Shown here: positions 45,801 through 58,035 of the stretch, one piece after another
Layout of the letters: every line of letters begins with the position of its first letter
Numbering within the stretch: the stretch's first letter is position 1
Assembly: GCF_004027225.2 (NCBI RefSeq)
Contig: NC_044277.2
Coordinates: 98,763,552-98,827,551, forward strand
Direction: 5' to 3'
DNA: 64,000 bases
From: Strigops habroptila
Lineage: Eukaryota > Chordata > Aves > Psittaciformes > Psittacidae
Made by a program: the position numbers and the translations under genes
The notes under the pieces: generated by a model
Seen by the model: only the letters and a program-made list of their open reading frames with translations
Told to the model about the DNA's origin: nothing
Database searches by the model: none

Positions 45801-48800
45801 GTGACAATTTTTAGTAGACCTAACAAAATGCTTGTCAACATTAATTTTTGTTTAACGTGAAACATGCCGATTTTCTACTATTTAAAAAATGTCACCAGAA
45901 TATTAATTGTACTTATTTTCGGACAACCTTTTTTTTTTTTTTTTCCTATTCACAGGATGGAATATTTTTGGCTTTGTTTACGTGTCAACTTCTCTCCCAG
46001 TGAAAAACACTTCGTGTTGGAATTTTTTGGAAAAAAAAATAAATCCATTGACAGATAAACATATTTTCCTTTCCCTCCAAAATGTTAGTAACTCATTACA
46101 AATAGTTTTTATTACTTGGGTTCTTACCAGACCTGTTCTCATCACAGAACAGTTGCTAGACAGATGAACCCATTAGAGGAAACAGCACTGCAATTTTCAT
46201 AATAGTAAAGGACCCTCCCCTTAGCCTCACAATTTCTGTCTCCATCAATTCTCAATAAGTCAGAAGAGATACCATCATCACCTTTCTGGTGATACAGGCA
46301 GCAAACGGTTCAATTTGTGACTGGTAATACTGATGTCATTTAAACAGCTGCCTCTACAGAAGCCAAGCCCTTGCAAATAAGTAACCTTTCTGTCATTCCT
46401 TAGAAGCTCTGGAAAGCCTTTTAGAGCAGTAAGGAGCAAAATTATTGCAACAGCCATGTCTAGATAATAAATTGCTACTAAATTCTCTCGCCACTAGGTC
46501 TCAGACTGTTTAACAAAGCTGAATTCTGCCAAAAGCTGTGAGAAAGTTATTACTTTTCAGTACCTGGAAAAAGAGAATTGTAATAATGGAGTGGGATTCA
46601 TCTTACTTAGGCTCAGTCATCCCATAGGTCCAGGGTAAATCTGAGCTCTCTGTAGCCAAGGGGCACAGGCACCTCCGAGAGATGATTTGCCTCATCTGTA
46701 TTTAGGCAAGATGAATCCAAACTCTGTGGATCTCTTTTTGTCTTCCCAGAGTGTGGAGGGAGCCAAAAGGACTGGCTTAAACTGTATGCCGGCTTTAGTT
46801 GGCTAAAGGTGGTAAGATAAATCCAGCACAAGGTGTCAGGGAAATAAGGGGTACATTGAACGCATTACCTCACCTCAGTTAATTGCTTATTTCTTAGGAT
46901 ATTTTTCTTTTCCTTTGTCCTGCCCCTGTTTTAAGGAGGATGCTGCAGGTGGGTTTTTCATTGGTGGCAAGTTGTTGACCTTACAGCTGAAGTGAAGTTG
47001 TGGCATGGGATCTACCAGTAATAAGATCCAGTTTAATGTGTCAGCCACACAGAATTACACTTGCTGAGGCTTGTGACATTGATTTGGTAGATCTGAACTC
47101 CTCTAGAGCTTGTGGAAGTGACTTTTGCTATTGACAAGTCTATGGGGTCTCAAGAGATGGACTTGCTCTTTCGGACTTTTTTATGTCTCTGTGATGATCA
47201 GAAGGCAGGAAGGAAAGATCTCAGAAGTGAAATTGTCTCAACAAATCCCTCAGAGACATCCTACTCCCTTAGCAGTCCTTGCAGCAGTGGAGCTCCGGCA
47301 TGCGTTTTCCTGTCAACACCCTCAGAGAGAAATCTGAGCCCTGGTGTTTAAAGCCAGATGCTCAGCTTCCTTCCCTGCCTGCACACATGCCAATCTGTTA
47401 GGCTGGCCTCTTGCCTGTTCCCAGGTGGTGTGCCAGGATCAACAAGATCCAGATACCAAGGAAAGAGATGTGGCCTAGGAGAGCCTCTTGAAACCCTCGT
47501 GCTGACATACTGTCTGAAAGAGGATCCTTGCAGTGACGACTCATAGCAAATGGCTGCCCCATGCTTCCTGGTAAGGAACATGAGCATTTTGCCAACTAGA
47601 TGTCTGGCCTGCTTTGCTATTTTTGTACCTAGCAAAGGCCCAAGGTGGAGGGAAAGGCCAGGCTGTTTACCATGTTCGGAAAAATAAAGTCTTGTGAGCA
47701 GACACTGTGCTACTGGACTATATTATGGTCAAATGACTTCTTTCAACCTATGTAATTGTGTGCCCAGCTGAGACACTGACCCATGACATGGATCCTGTTG
47801 TTCCTCTATCACTGCACGTCTCTTTGATCTTGGGCAGGTCTCTTTCTTTGAAAGAAAGCTGTGCTTTCTTTCATACTGTTTGCCTTTTTAGACAGGGTGG
47901 CAGATTTCAGATACTTTTTGCTTCTACAATAACTCACCCAATAAAACCTGGATCTCAGTTGAGTCTCTGATGGGCTCTTCCAAGAAGCAGCCCATAGAAA
48001 ATACACATGTATTGGAAGACTTCCCATTGTGAAGGAGTCCTAACCCCAGCTAACCAAAACCACTGACTTGTGCAGACACTCCAGAAATAAATACAGGAGA
48101 AAAGAGGCTCATGTAGCCCAGCAGCCTGTCTCTAAGATTCATCAGCAGTAAAATGCTAAGAAAAGTTGAATTGCAGAAATCATCGTGATTCATGTTTTGA
48201 AAATGAAAGGTTTAGTGACTTGCTGATACTATTATATTTACTACCCCTCATGGACTTACCTTTTGGGTGTTTGTCTATGCTTCTTAGGAATTTTCTTTCT
48301 TTTTTTTTTTTTTCCTGACCTTCACGAAGTCTTGTATTTACAAGTGCTACAGTTTTCGAAGAGCTGTAGATAGCTTTGTATGAGATGAGTATGGAATAAC
48401 CCGCTTTCAAGGTGATTTTTCTTCATTGCTAGTTTCGCATGCTAAAAGTAGGAATCTCCATAAGCTAGACTAGAGCTTTCTACCTAGCAACTAGGGTATA
48501 TGAAACTCAAACTCGTATTTGCTTTGAGAAAGACACTTCATGGGAGACAAAATTCTGTTGAAGATGATTGCATTGAATAACCAAGAGATTATCCATGACA
48601 ATGTCTGATTAAAACATCAAAATAGAATGGAAGGAGTGTAACTGGAATTCACAAGGGACCAAAACCAATGGAAGAGACATCTTCATGAAGATTTGAAAAT
48701 GACAAAGTATCTGGTCTGTTAGGTTTTCTCCAGTCACTTTGTTGGAACAGTAAGGAACTACACCTTTCAGTATGTTGGCTTTACAGTAGACCTAAAAAAC

Positions 48801-51800
48801 AAGCAGCAAGATCTGTAGGGAGGGAAAGGAGAGCAGAATAATGCATTCACAAGACTGCTATGTTATTCCTTCCAAGCTGGAAATCATGAGCTCAAGTATC
48901 TTCCTGAATCAGCAGCTTCATCTTTCTGCGTAGGATACATCTTACTGAACTTCAGCCAAATTAAATAGGTTACCTCTAAGTAGTAATCCGGTCCTTCCCT
49001 GTGCTTATTAGAGAATGACACCTCCAGGAGACGAGTACCTTCACAAGGCTCAAATACATCTCAGAAGATGGGATGAACCAGCTGTCATCATATGAACTGA
49101 CCTTACAGGGTTCCAAAGCTGTGGCACATGGAATGTGGTTTTCTTAAGAAGGTGTCCAGGACAGGACCATTGATTTCTCTCTGGACCTCTGGGGAGAGAG
49201 CTCCTCCAGGGAGCTTGTCTCTCTCCAGGAATTGCAAAGGAAGCTCGGGGTGATTAATTCAACCTCTTTGTAGATAACCACATCATGAATCTCACCCTCT
49301 TACAATTTGGTTCTGCATCAGAATGAAGGGACTTACAGAGACAGACCCCTGCCTATAGTAGGCAACCTTATGTTGTTCAAAACAAGAGCTGTCTCTTAAC
49401 AGCTGTATACGTCCACCAGATGGAAGTTTACTGGGAATACTAACCTCTGTTCACCTTCTTCCAGAGGATCTGAGACCTCTTTCTATTGAACCATTTCTGG
49501 ATTTCTGATCAGCGTTTAGGGTTTCTGTTTCTCATCAACTGCGCATCACAAATCTGACCAGATAGTTGGCTTCCTTTTAAAAACATTTCCAAGTAAAAAC
49601 AAAATCTGAAGCTTAATTATACAGTAGTAAATTACCCATTGAAAACTTCTGTTCATGAAAAACAGAGCAATTTCATCTCCCAACACCACCACCTCCACCC
49701 TTGGAATAAATCCTGCGAAGTGTAAATAGTGAAAAGCCAAAGAATTAGGGGGGATGCGAAACAGTGGGACTCTTGTTCTGTAACACTGAAGTGTGAGAAC
49801 TGAGGAGGGTGAGTCTGTCTGGGTGAATCATGAGCTGACTGTGTTTTGCTTACAGTCCATTCCTTAATGTATAGTCTCATTGCCTTCAGATGTGAGACTG
49901 TTCACCTGCACACAATCGAGCAAGGAGAGAATTCAATGCCTTGGGATTTTACATGAAAAAAGTTACATGCAATAAATTGAACATCTGTTAGATATACTGG
50001 TTGGAGGGTGAACTTTCAATTAATACTGTTTCATAATAGTGATGTAGGCCAGGGGAAGGTACCATTGGTTACACCTATACTAATTAAATATTTATAGGGC
50101 TGCTGGCTAGCACTGAGGCCAGCTTGGCTAAAATAGGCGGTGCCCGTACTATTAAAACCTCTTACTTCCCAAATCAGGATGGGGTCATGCAAGCAGTAAG
50201 TATGAAGTGGTCCTTGTCTCACGCTAATTTCTAAGATTGATTTAAAATCTTTTCTCAGTGTTGTTTTTATGGTGCTGGGCCCACACAGCAAATGGATTAG
50301 CTTGCTGTAGCAGTTTCACCTCCAACTGGCATGGAAACTCAAATTAGAATATTAGATAAGAGTTCTGGATCTTTGTCTTGATAAAACCTGGGCATGATTC
50401 AACCACCAAAGTACCTTAGTTTATTGAAAATACATATTATAGGATTCATCTTCTTAACTTCAGCCTCTAAAATGTGTGTGTCTTGAAGAACCTATATATT
50501 TAAACTCCCTTCGTTGTTGATAGAGAAAGGAATCTGCAGATGGCAATTTGTCCCAACAGTGATGATTTAAAAAATGTATAAGCCTCACTTGTGTTTATGT
50601 CAAGAAATGAAGCACATTGCAGTGTTTTTGGTTTGGGCTTTGGGGTTTTGTAGGGTTTTTGTCTGCATTGGTTGTTGATCTGGTTTAGAATATAGTTAGC
50701 AGACAAGAGGAGCATAGGTCAGTAAACTGAGAAGAAGACCAAATGGTAAAAATGGGTAGGGATATTAAAATCAATTTTGGCTTTAGATAGCAATAGCAGC
50801 AGAGTTGATTTGGTAAAATTTTGAATGATAAAATAATAAATTAATGATTTTAAATGCTTGAGCATAGGCAATGGTTAGTTATTTCTGCTACTATCAATGT
50901 TTCCATCTTAGTAAGCCATCCTGGGCTTCCTTTACAGCTGGTAAATGCTAGTTAGCACAGCTACAGAAATAAGGATATACTGTTTGGAAATGATCTCAGA
51001 AGACTGCTAGTCCAACCTATCACTCAAAGCAGGAATAGGTAATGATGTTGTTGGTATTATCATTGGGCATACCATCAAGGTCCAGAGCAAAAAGTTAACG
51101 TGGGAGAATCACAGGCTTATACAAATGAAGTTAATGTGTGATAGTATGTATATATGATACTCAGATGTAGTCAGTTTACATAAGGGTGAAAAAAACCCAA
51201 GAGCTTGGAGCTGAATAGTCACACAAACATAGTGCACATCAAACCATCTTGCTCCAGAATTTATTTAGCTGCTGCTTAAACTGAGTTGGGCTCTTTTCCC
51301 CAGCTACTCTCACAGAGATACTATTTCTGAGTGCCCTTCTTTGCCAATTAGAAAACAGAAGCAAGGAAAAATAAAGCCCATGAGGCACTGCTGCTGTACA
51401 TCTCTACCAAAATGGTTCCATTTTGTATCTCTCTTACAGTTAGGTTAAAATACTTCCCCCATATTCTCCCTTCTCCCCAGGAAGTAGGTGCATTTCACAA
51501 GTCATAAAACCAGAACCCAAAAGCCCAGTTTCCCATTAGGAGTCAGTTTTGATGGAGCATTTTGCCAAAGCCACAAAACTGCAGGACAGAACATGTCTGT
51601 GCTTTTTCAAAGCTACAGCAAGCACAATAAATAACAAAGACAGGAGAAAAGGACTAAAAGTCCTGAGAAACAGTGACTGACAGGAGACAGAGAGGCAACA
51701 CATCTGACCTGCCCTGTGCCTGCTCTTGAAGAGGATTTGTGTAGCCTGACCTGTCCACACAGCCTTGCTTCACAAAGCTGAAATGCCTGCTTCCCATCCT

Positions 51801-53947
51801 TTCCCAGCAGCGCAATGCAGCCCCGAACAGGCTTTTTCTCTTTTGCCTTTCATGTTGATGAAAAGGGCAGGTTGGTGTTAGCAATCCCTCTGCAGCCCTA
51901 GTTTGATGCCTTGCTGAAGGGCGATAACATTTCACTGCTGAAAGGCAGAGGGGTGATTAGCAGGGATATAATGAAGGTAAGTGTGCGGTAAGGAATGCTT
52001 CGGTGCAGTTGGTCACTCATGTCCTCAAAGCCTCTATTGTTGCTCATGCTGAGACTAACAATTTGTCTCTCTCAAGCACATAGATACTGATCTTTTGCCA
52101 TCTTACTGGAGAGCCATCCCATGGGACTGCCTGAAGAAGGAGATAAAGATCAGCCTCCACAACTCCTTCAGCCTGCTGGAACGTCTTCAGAGGGCGTCAG
52201 ATGTCAAAAGCAACAGAACCTCCCCACATCTCCGCATTTTGTCAGCTACAGGTTCCAAACAGGGCTCTTGGGGTTCAGTTATGCATGTACCAGATAAAGA
52301 TGCCAAGCTTCAGGTTACAGTAATATCCCCAGTAAACCCTCCACATAGAACTCTTTTTAGGGAATTCCTCATTCTGAGTTTTTTCTCTTTAATAGCGTAA
52401 GCCAAGTGAGAGTTTTGGAGGTCTATTTCACTATGTAATTGTCCAGGTTTACATTGCCTGGCTTGCTCTGACTAGGGCAGGACGAAACCATGACTGAACT
52501 GGGGAGCCAGAATGATCCTTGTGCTGATCCCTGTTGGTCCAGCAAAGTTTCCAACTTGGCAATCCTTCTATTCACCAGGACAGAAATCTCCATGGGAGTC
52601 TTACACAGCAGAAATAACTTGATGCAACGCATCCCCAGAACAATTTCTAATGCAGAGCACGAGACTGAAGCCTGAATCACTGAAGTCTGAACCACAAGGC
52701 TCTTGGTACCAGCTACCTACACAGCTCAGGGGCCAGACACCTTGGTTCTACCCCCAGCACTACAGGCAGTGGGAGATGTGACATGGTCGTCATGGTTTTA
52801 GAGTCTTTGATAGCATAGATCAGCATTGTTTCTGCTGTGCTATGTTTTCACCAGCTCAGGATCAATTTCTAATACTTTTAAAGACATTAAATGAAAGATG
52901 AAAGTTTAGCCACCAGAGGAGGCACCGTTATGGGACTTCATGCGATTTGCCATCTTTCTGCAAAGGCAGATGACCTAAAAAAAGGAAAAAATTAAAAAAG
53001 AGAAAAAGAAAAAAGACAGCATTAGAGTGGTAAGATCTGAGTTTAAAAATCAGAGAAAACATTAAACGACTGGCTTTAAAACATGTCGCACTTCAGAAAG
53101 TGAAGAGGATGTGATTTGTCTTTGTTTTATTCTAATTGCTCAGCGCTGTAGGTTTATCCCAACCTGGAAAAGGGGATATTTGCACCACTTGATGCATCAG
53201 TTATGGGGGTCAGAAAACTCTTCTGGTACTGTATTAACTTTCTTTGAGTGGTGTGTGTGTTTTTTTTTCCTCAGTGAGAATTTATGACTGGTGATTCAGA
53301 AAGTGAACCGGTGTTTATTTTCCTTTTCCTATGATACTCCACATTGCCTATGTTCCAGGAAACATGACATAGCTGTTATTGCTAGAAATGAGCTTTCTGC
53401 CAGTGGTTTACGTTCACAACTGGCTTCTGAAGGAAGGAATTTCTGGCAGTGCTCCACAAACTATATAGTTTTGTCCTGTGCAATATTCTTAAGCTTTTTT
53501 TTTTTTCCCAGATTTGCAAAACCAAAGAGAAGATAATTAAGAATTGCCATTTGGGACAGGGGATTGAGTGTGTGTCTCTTCTCCTCACTTTGATTAATCT
53601 CTGAAACAGCTTAATGCATTCCACAGTGTTTAAATTCTGTAAGATCAAGAAGAATTTACATTCTTTTACAGCCATGCACTGCACCCTCAGCGGGGCAAAA
53701 TGGCATCACCTCATGGACAGCCGCATAGGTGAATTCTGCCTGTGCAAGCAGATGAAGCTCCAATACCAACAGCAGCATTAGATCCACAAGAGATAAAAGT
53801 TTTATAATAGTGCTGCCAAGCATACAGTGCTTTTAGGGAAAAATCTTGCTGAAAAGGGAAATTATAACTAGTGCACTTGAAATGACCAATTGTCAAAAGC
53901 ATGATCAGTTAAATTCTCCTTGTGTGTTGTAGAACAGTAAGAGAAGA
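45801..53947. other. Long stretch with no recognised gene or transposon
   Basis: Eight kilobases without a clear CR1, LTR or MIR. Simple runs are a 16-T run (45929-45944), a 14-T run (48300-48313) and short T runs near 53263 and 53500. Open frames are at most about 100 codons and unrecognised. Confidence 0.5.
45929..45944. repeat. Poly-T run
   Basis: Sixteen consecutive T. No attached retrotransposon body was recognised on either strand. Confidence 0.85.
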
Positions 53948-54094
53948 TGGCATAGCACTCGAAACATTCAAGGTCAGGTTGGACATGGCTCTGAGCAACC
54001 TGATCTAGTTAAAGGTGTCCCTGCTTACTGCATGCGGATTGGAAATATATGACCTTTAAAGGTCCCTTCCAACCCAAACAATTCTATAATTCTG
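53948..54094 (+). mobile_element. CR1 terminal fragment
   Basis: 'acattcaaggtcaggttgg', 'ctctgagcaacctgatctag', 'aaaggtgtccctgc' and 'ggtcccttccaaccc' are followed by a degenerate tail ATTCTATAATTCTG. It lies in head-to-head orientation, tail to tail, with the next CR1 at 54267. Confidence 0.92.
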
Positions 54095-54266
54095 AAGTAA
54101 TGTATTCACAGGAAGATTCATTAAAAAACCTCTTCTGATGTGTTGGTTACATGGAACCTCTAAATGGAGGTGAAGATGAAAACCAAGAGATAAGAACATT
54201 TAAAGGATATTTAAATAAGTCTGGATTCTTTTTCTCATTTCTGTGCATTGACATGAACAAATACAG

Positions 54267-54875
54267 TCATAGAATCATAGAATCACAGAATGGTTTGTGT
54301 TAGAAGGGACCTTAAAGTTCATCTAGTTCCAACCCCCTGCCATGGGCAGGGACACCTTCCACTAGAGCAGGTTGCTCTAAGCCCCATCCAACCTGGCTTT
54401 CAACACTGCCAGGGATGGGGCAGCCACAGCTTCTCTGGGCAACCTGTGCCAGGGCCTCACCACCCTCACAGGGAAGAACTTCTTCCTAATACCTAATCTA
54501 AATCTCCCCTCTGTCAGTTTAAAGCCATTCCCCCTTGTCTTACCCCTACCTGCCCTTGACAAAAGCTCCTCTCCAGCTTTCTTGCCGGCCCCTTTATGCA
54601 CTGGAAGCTTCTCTAAGGTCTCCCCTGAGCCTTCTCCAGGCTGAACAAGCCCAACTCTCTCAGCCTGTCTCCATAGCAGAGGTGCTCCAGCCCTTGGATG
54701 GTCTTTGTGGCCTCCTCTGGACTTGCTCCAACAGCCCCACATCCTTCTTATGCTGAGAACCCCCAACAGTACTGGGGGAGGGGGCTTTCACAAGAGCGGA
54801 ATAGGAGAGGAGAATCCTCTCCCTTGATCTGCTGGCCACACTGCTGGTGATGCAGACCAGCATATGGTTGTCAAC
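54267..54875 (-). mobile_element. CR1 LINE, 3' portion, about 600 bp
   Basis: It starts TCATAGAATCATAGAATCAC on the plus strand and runs through the 3' UTR and the distal ORF2 to 'gatgcagaccagcatatgg' and 'ttgtcaac'. The minus-strand frame at 54377-54766 still reads in part as ORF2 C-terminus. It closely resembles the 55.9-kb copy and ends at nearly the same element position. Confidence 0.96.
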
Positions 54876-55859
54876 AGTCAACAAGAAGAAGAATACTAAC
54901 AGAGGTAAAAAGTGTTTTCTCAATGCTTTTCCCCCACGGTTCTCATCAAAATCTTGAAATATGATTGCCTATAACAGCAATTCACTAAACATGATTTGAT
55001 TTTACTGGTTTTGGCTGGCATCAGTCTGCCCTGTGGTGTCTATCTGGGTCTTAAGGAAAATACAAGTGGTTAACAAATAAAAGCCTAATTGTGCCAAATG
55101 TGGGATGTTTTGGCAGTCTTTGAGTTCCAACAATCTGATTATGACTCCTTTATTCATTCATTTCAGGAAACAAAACCTTGTAACAAAGTCTTCTTGGAAA
55201 CACCACCGAAATTGAGGCTTTCAATTACAAAAAGAACCGAAAAAACACAACCCCAAAACAAAAACAAAGAAACACAACAAATGAAACGAATAATTTTAAT
55301 TGAGGCTTTTTGGTCTGAATTTTCCTACTGGAATGTTGGAAAAGGTCATTGAAATAAACACATTTTTGCCTGAGTCTAAACATTTTTATTACAAAGAATA
55401 AATGTATTTCCTGAACTATGAAAAGAAAAATTCTAAACGAAGCAGCTTCAATTTCAATGGTAGCATTCTAAGCCATGTCAGTTAAAGCAGATAGACATAG
55501 AGCTGATCTATTTTCATCTATTTAGAAGAGGTTAACAGACCATGTAGCTGTGGCCACAGCCTTTAAAATTGAAACATTTGTGTACCACCAGGCAGAGACT
55601 TATTCCTACCTATGACTTTCTGTTTAGAATTACACCTAGAGCACTGCATACCTGTGACACTTCTTTGCACTGCAAATTTAATATGTAGGTGAGGAATGAC
55701 CTTTTTTTTTTTTCTTTTAAGATTTTTTAAGCTCTTGTAATCTTCTCAAAGGTCAGTTGCTGTGACTAGAGCTGAGTTAAATTGATGCTTATTTTACCTG
55801 GACAAAATCTTCACGTGTAAGAAGCGAAAACTATGGAAAAAGAAAACTGTCTGATATTT
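54876..55859. other. Unannotated spacer with A-rich tract
   Basis: An A/C-rich low-complexity tract lies at about 55227-55285 and a 12-T run at 55702-55713. No gene is seen. Confidence 0.55.
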
Positions 55860-56462
55860 CATGGAATCACAGGATGGTTTGGGTTGGAAGGGACCTTAAA
55901 GTTCATCTAGTTCCAACCCCTTGCCATGGGCAGGGACACCTTCCACTTGACCAGGTTGTTCCAAGCCCCATCCAACCTGGCCTTCAACACTGCCAGGGAT
56001 GGGGCAGCCACGGCTTCTCTGGAAAACCTGTGCCAGGGCCTCACCACCCTCACAGGGAAGAACTTCTTCCTAATATCTAATCTAAATCTCCCCTCTGTCA
56101 GTTTAAAGCCATTCCCCCTTATCCCTACCTGCCCTTGCCAAAAACTCCTCTCCAGCTTTCTTGTCAGCCCCTTTATGCACTGGAAGCTTCTCTAAGGTCT
56201 CCCCTGAGCCTTCTCCATGCTGAACAAGCCCAGCTCTCTCAGCCTGTCTCCATAGCAGAGGTGCTCCACCCCTTGGACGATCTTTGTGGCCTCCTCTGGA
56301 CTTGCTCCAACAGCTCCACATCCTTCTTATGTTGTTCCCCCACAGCTGGATGCAGGACTGCAGGGGAGGGTCTCACCAGAGTGGAGTAGAGGGAGAGAAT
56401 CTCCTCCCTCGACCTGCTGGTCACGCTGCTGGTGATGCAGCCCAGGACATGGTTGTCAAAGA
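55860..56462 (-). mobile_element. CR1 LINE, 3' portion, about 600 bp
   Basis: It starts CATGGAATCACAGGATGG on the plus strand and ends 'gatgcagcccaggacatgg' and 'ttgtcaaag'. It is the same subfamily as the 54.3-kb copy. Relative to that copy it lacks a few bases at 'cccccttatccctacc' and differs more strongly around 56335-56375. Confidence 0.96.
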
Positions 56463-57129
56463 TATTATTCCACTGGGTAAAACCGGGATTTAAGGAAGAA
56501 TCCCCATTTCATGGATGGCAAAATTTAGCTACAGAATGAATTATGCACCTCTGTGTTCCGGAACACTGTTCTGCTTGCCAGACTCTTCTGCTTTCCCTGG
56601 ATATATTTCTTATCAGTAATTTTATTAATTTTCAGTCTTGGCTTAGCTGTTCTAGAAATACCTTATTCTCCTCAGACCAGCCAGACTTTTCACTCCTGGC
56701 ATCCAAATAACCCTTCTCTGCACCTGCTTCAGTTCGAGCCCAAACACTACACTTGCAGAGTATCTTTTTTATGTCAAATTTAGAGCTGGAAAGACAACAG
56801 CAAAACCCTCTACCCTAAGCCACACACAACCTTCCTTCTCAACCCCATATAGTCAAGTTTTCACCCATTAAATTAGGCACCTAAAAGGGATGACCACAAA
56901 ATAGGCCAGAGAGGGAAATTCTGTGATTGCTTTTACATTCCAGCAACTAAAGAGTTTATGTGGTAGGCTGGGATGCAGTCTCTGCCTTAATGAATATTTA
57001 ATTATTATAACTAAGAGGAATAGGCTTGATTGATAGCAGATAATGAGAAGAGTATTTTAGAAGACATAGGGCCATCCTGGGAGAGATGTGGATCCCAGCT
57101 TCTGCCCCAGATGAAGTGTAGGATTTGAA
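56463..57129. other. Unannotated sequence
   Basis: No repeat or exon was recognised. Confidence 0.5.
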
Positions 57130-57195
57130 GTGAAGAGCGGGATTTGAACACAGCTTTTCTGCATTTTGTTGAATAGTTTAGCACTGGACTACAAA
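57130..57195 (-). mobile_element. Possible MIR/tRNA-SINE head, antisense
   Basis: 'gagcgggatttgaacacagc' and 'tttagcactggactac' are in the order expected for the reverse complement of a tRNA-derived SINE head (B box then A box). Confidence 0.45.
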
Positions 57196-57970
57196 ACTAG
57201 CATTGCTGTAGTTTCTGTTAATGTTGCTCTGTGAGAGATTACATACATTTGCATTTAAAGTAGGAGGTTGTGCTGAGTTAATGTATCCTGCAGTGCTTTC
57301 CAAACACTAGCACCTGTAATCCAGGGTTTATAGGACTTTGACACCACTGGGATTAGATGGGATTTGGAGAATCTAATTTTCTGACATAGGCTTATAAAAG
57401 TTACATCTGTATTTTAAATTAAATACACATAGATGTTCTTTGGCTTGGTGGTTAACTAGCATGGGACAACCTGAACTTATGCTGGCAAACTCACTGTCCT
57501 TCAAAACAAGGTGCCTGGCATCTAATAGCAAGTTGTCACCACAGATCCCACTTTTCACCTCCTTACTTGCTAAAATGACATGGACTAATCCATAGAAGAA
57601 ATTGGGACTGTTCTTTGACCTGTGCAGAACCTAGACTGAGCTGTGCTGAGGAGCTGTTTGGGAGAGCACTGGTTGACTTACTCCAAAAATGTGCTTGGGA
57701 GCATATAGACATATAGTGCTAGTAGTTGATTTAATAGCATGGATGTTACTAGGTGACTTTTACACTGTTTTGAAAAGCCAGACTCAAATTCAGCCATTAC
57801 CATACCAAGCATAAAATATGTAGAAGGAAAATTCCCAATCCCTAGGTTTAGATGTCTAAATCAAGCATTGGAGAAGACAACCCCATTACTCATTTCTCTG
57901 GGGGAAATGGGTGGGGAAGGAGGTGCCGCTTTTGGCAGGAGAGACATGTTTCAAGGGCACACACCCGAGA

Positions 57971-58035
57971 AATGGGAAACCTGGGTTCAGGTCTCTGCTC
58001 AGCCTCTGTTCAACCTTTGAACACCTCTGTCTTCG
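57971..58035 (+). mobile_element. Possible MIR/tRNA-SINE head
   Basis: 'gggaaacctgggttcaggtc' contains a B-box-like GGTTCAGGTC, followed by 'tctgctcagcctctg', as in MIR heads. Short and diverged. Confidence 0.35.

Noticed and set aside
45929..45944. Poly-T/poly-A runs considered as retrogene tails
   Set aside because: No processed-gene body or target-site duplication is visible next to any of these runs.
47820..47850. MIR-like phrase 'tgatcttgggcaggtctc'
   Set aside because: Only about 20 bases match, with no supporting head or core around it.
50980..51060. CR1-like phrase 'ctagtccaacctatcactc'
   Set aside because: The match is short, and the sequence on both sides does not follow any CR1 copy in this window.
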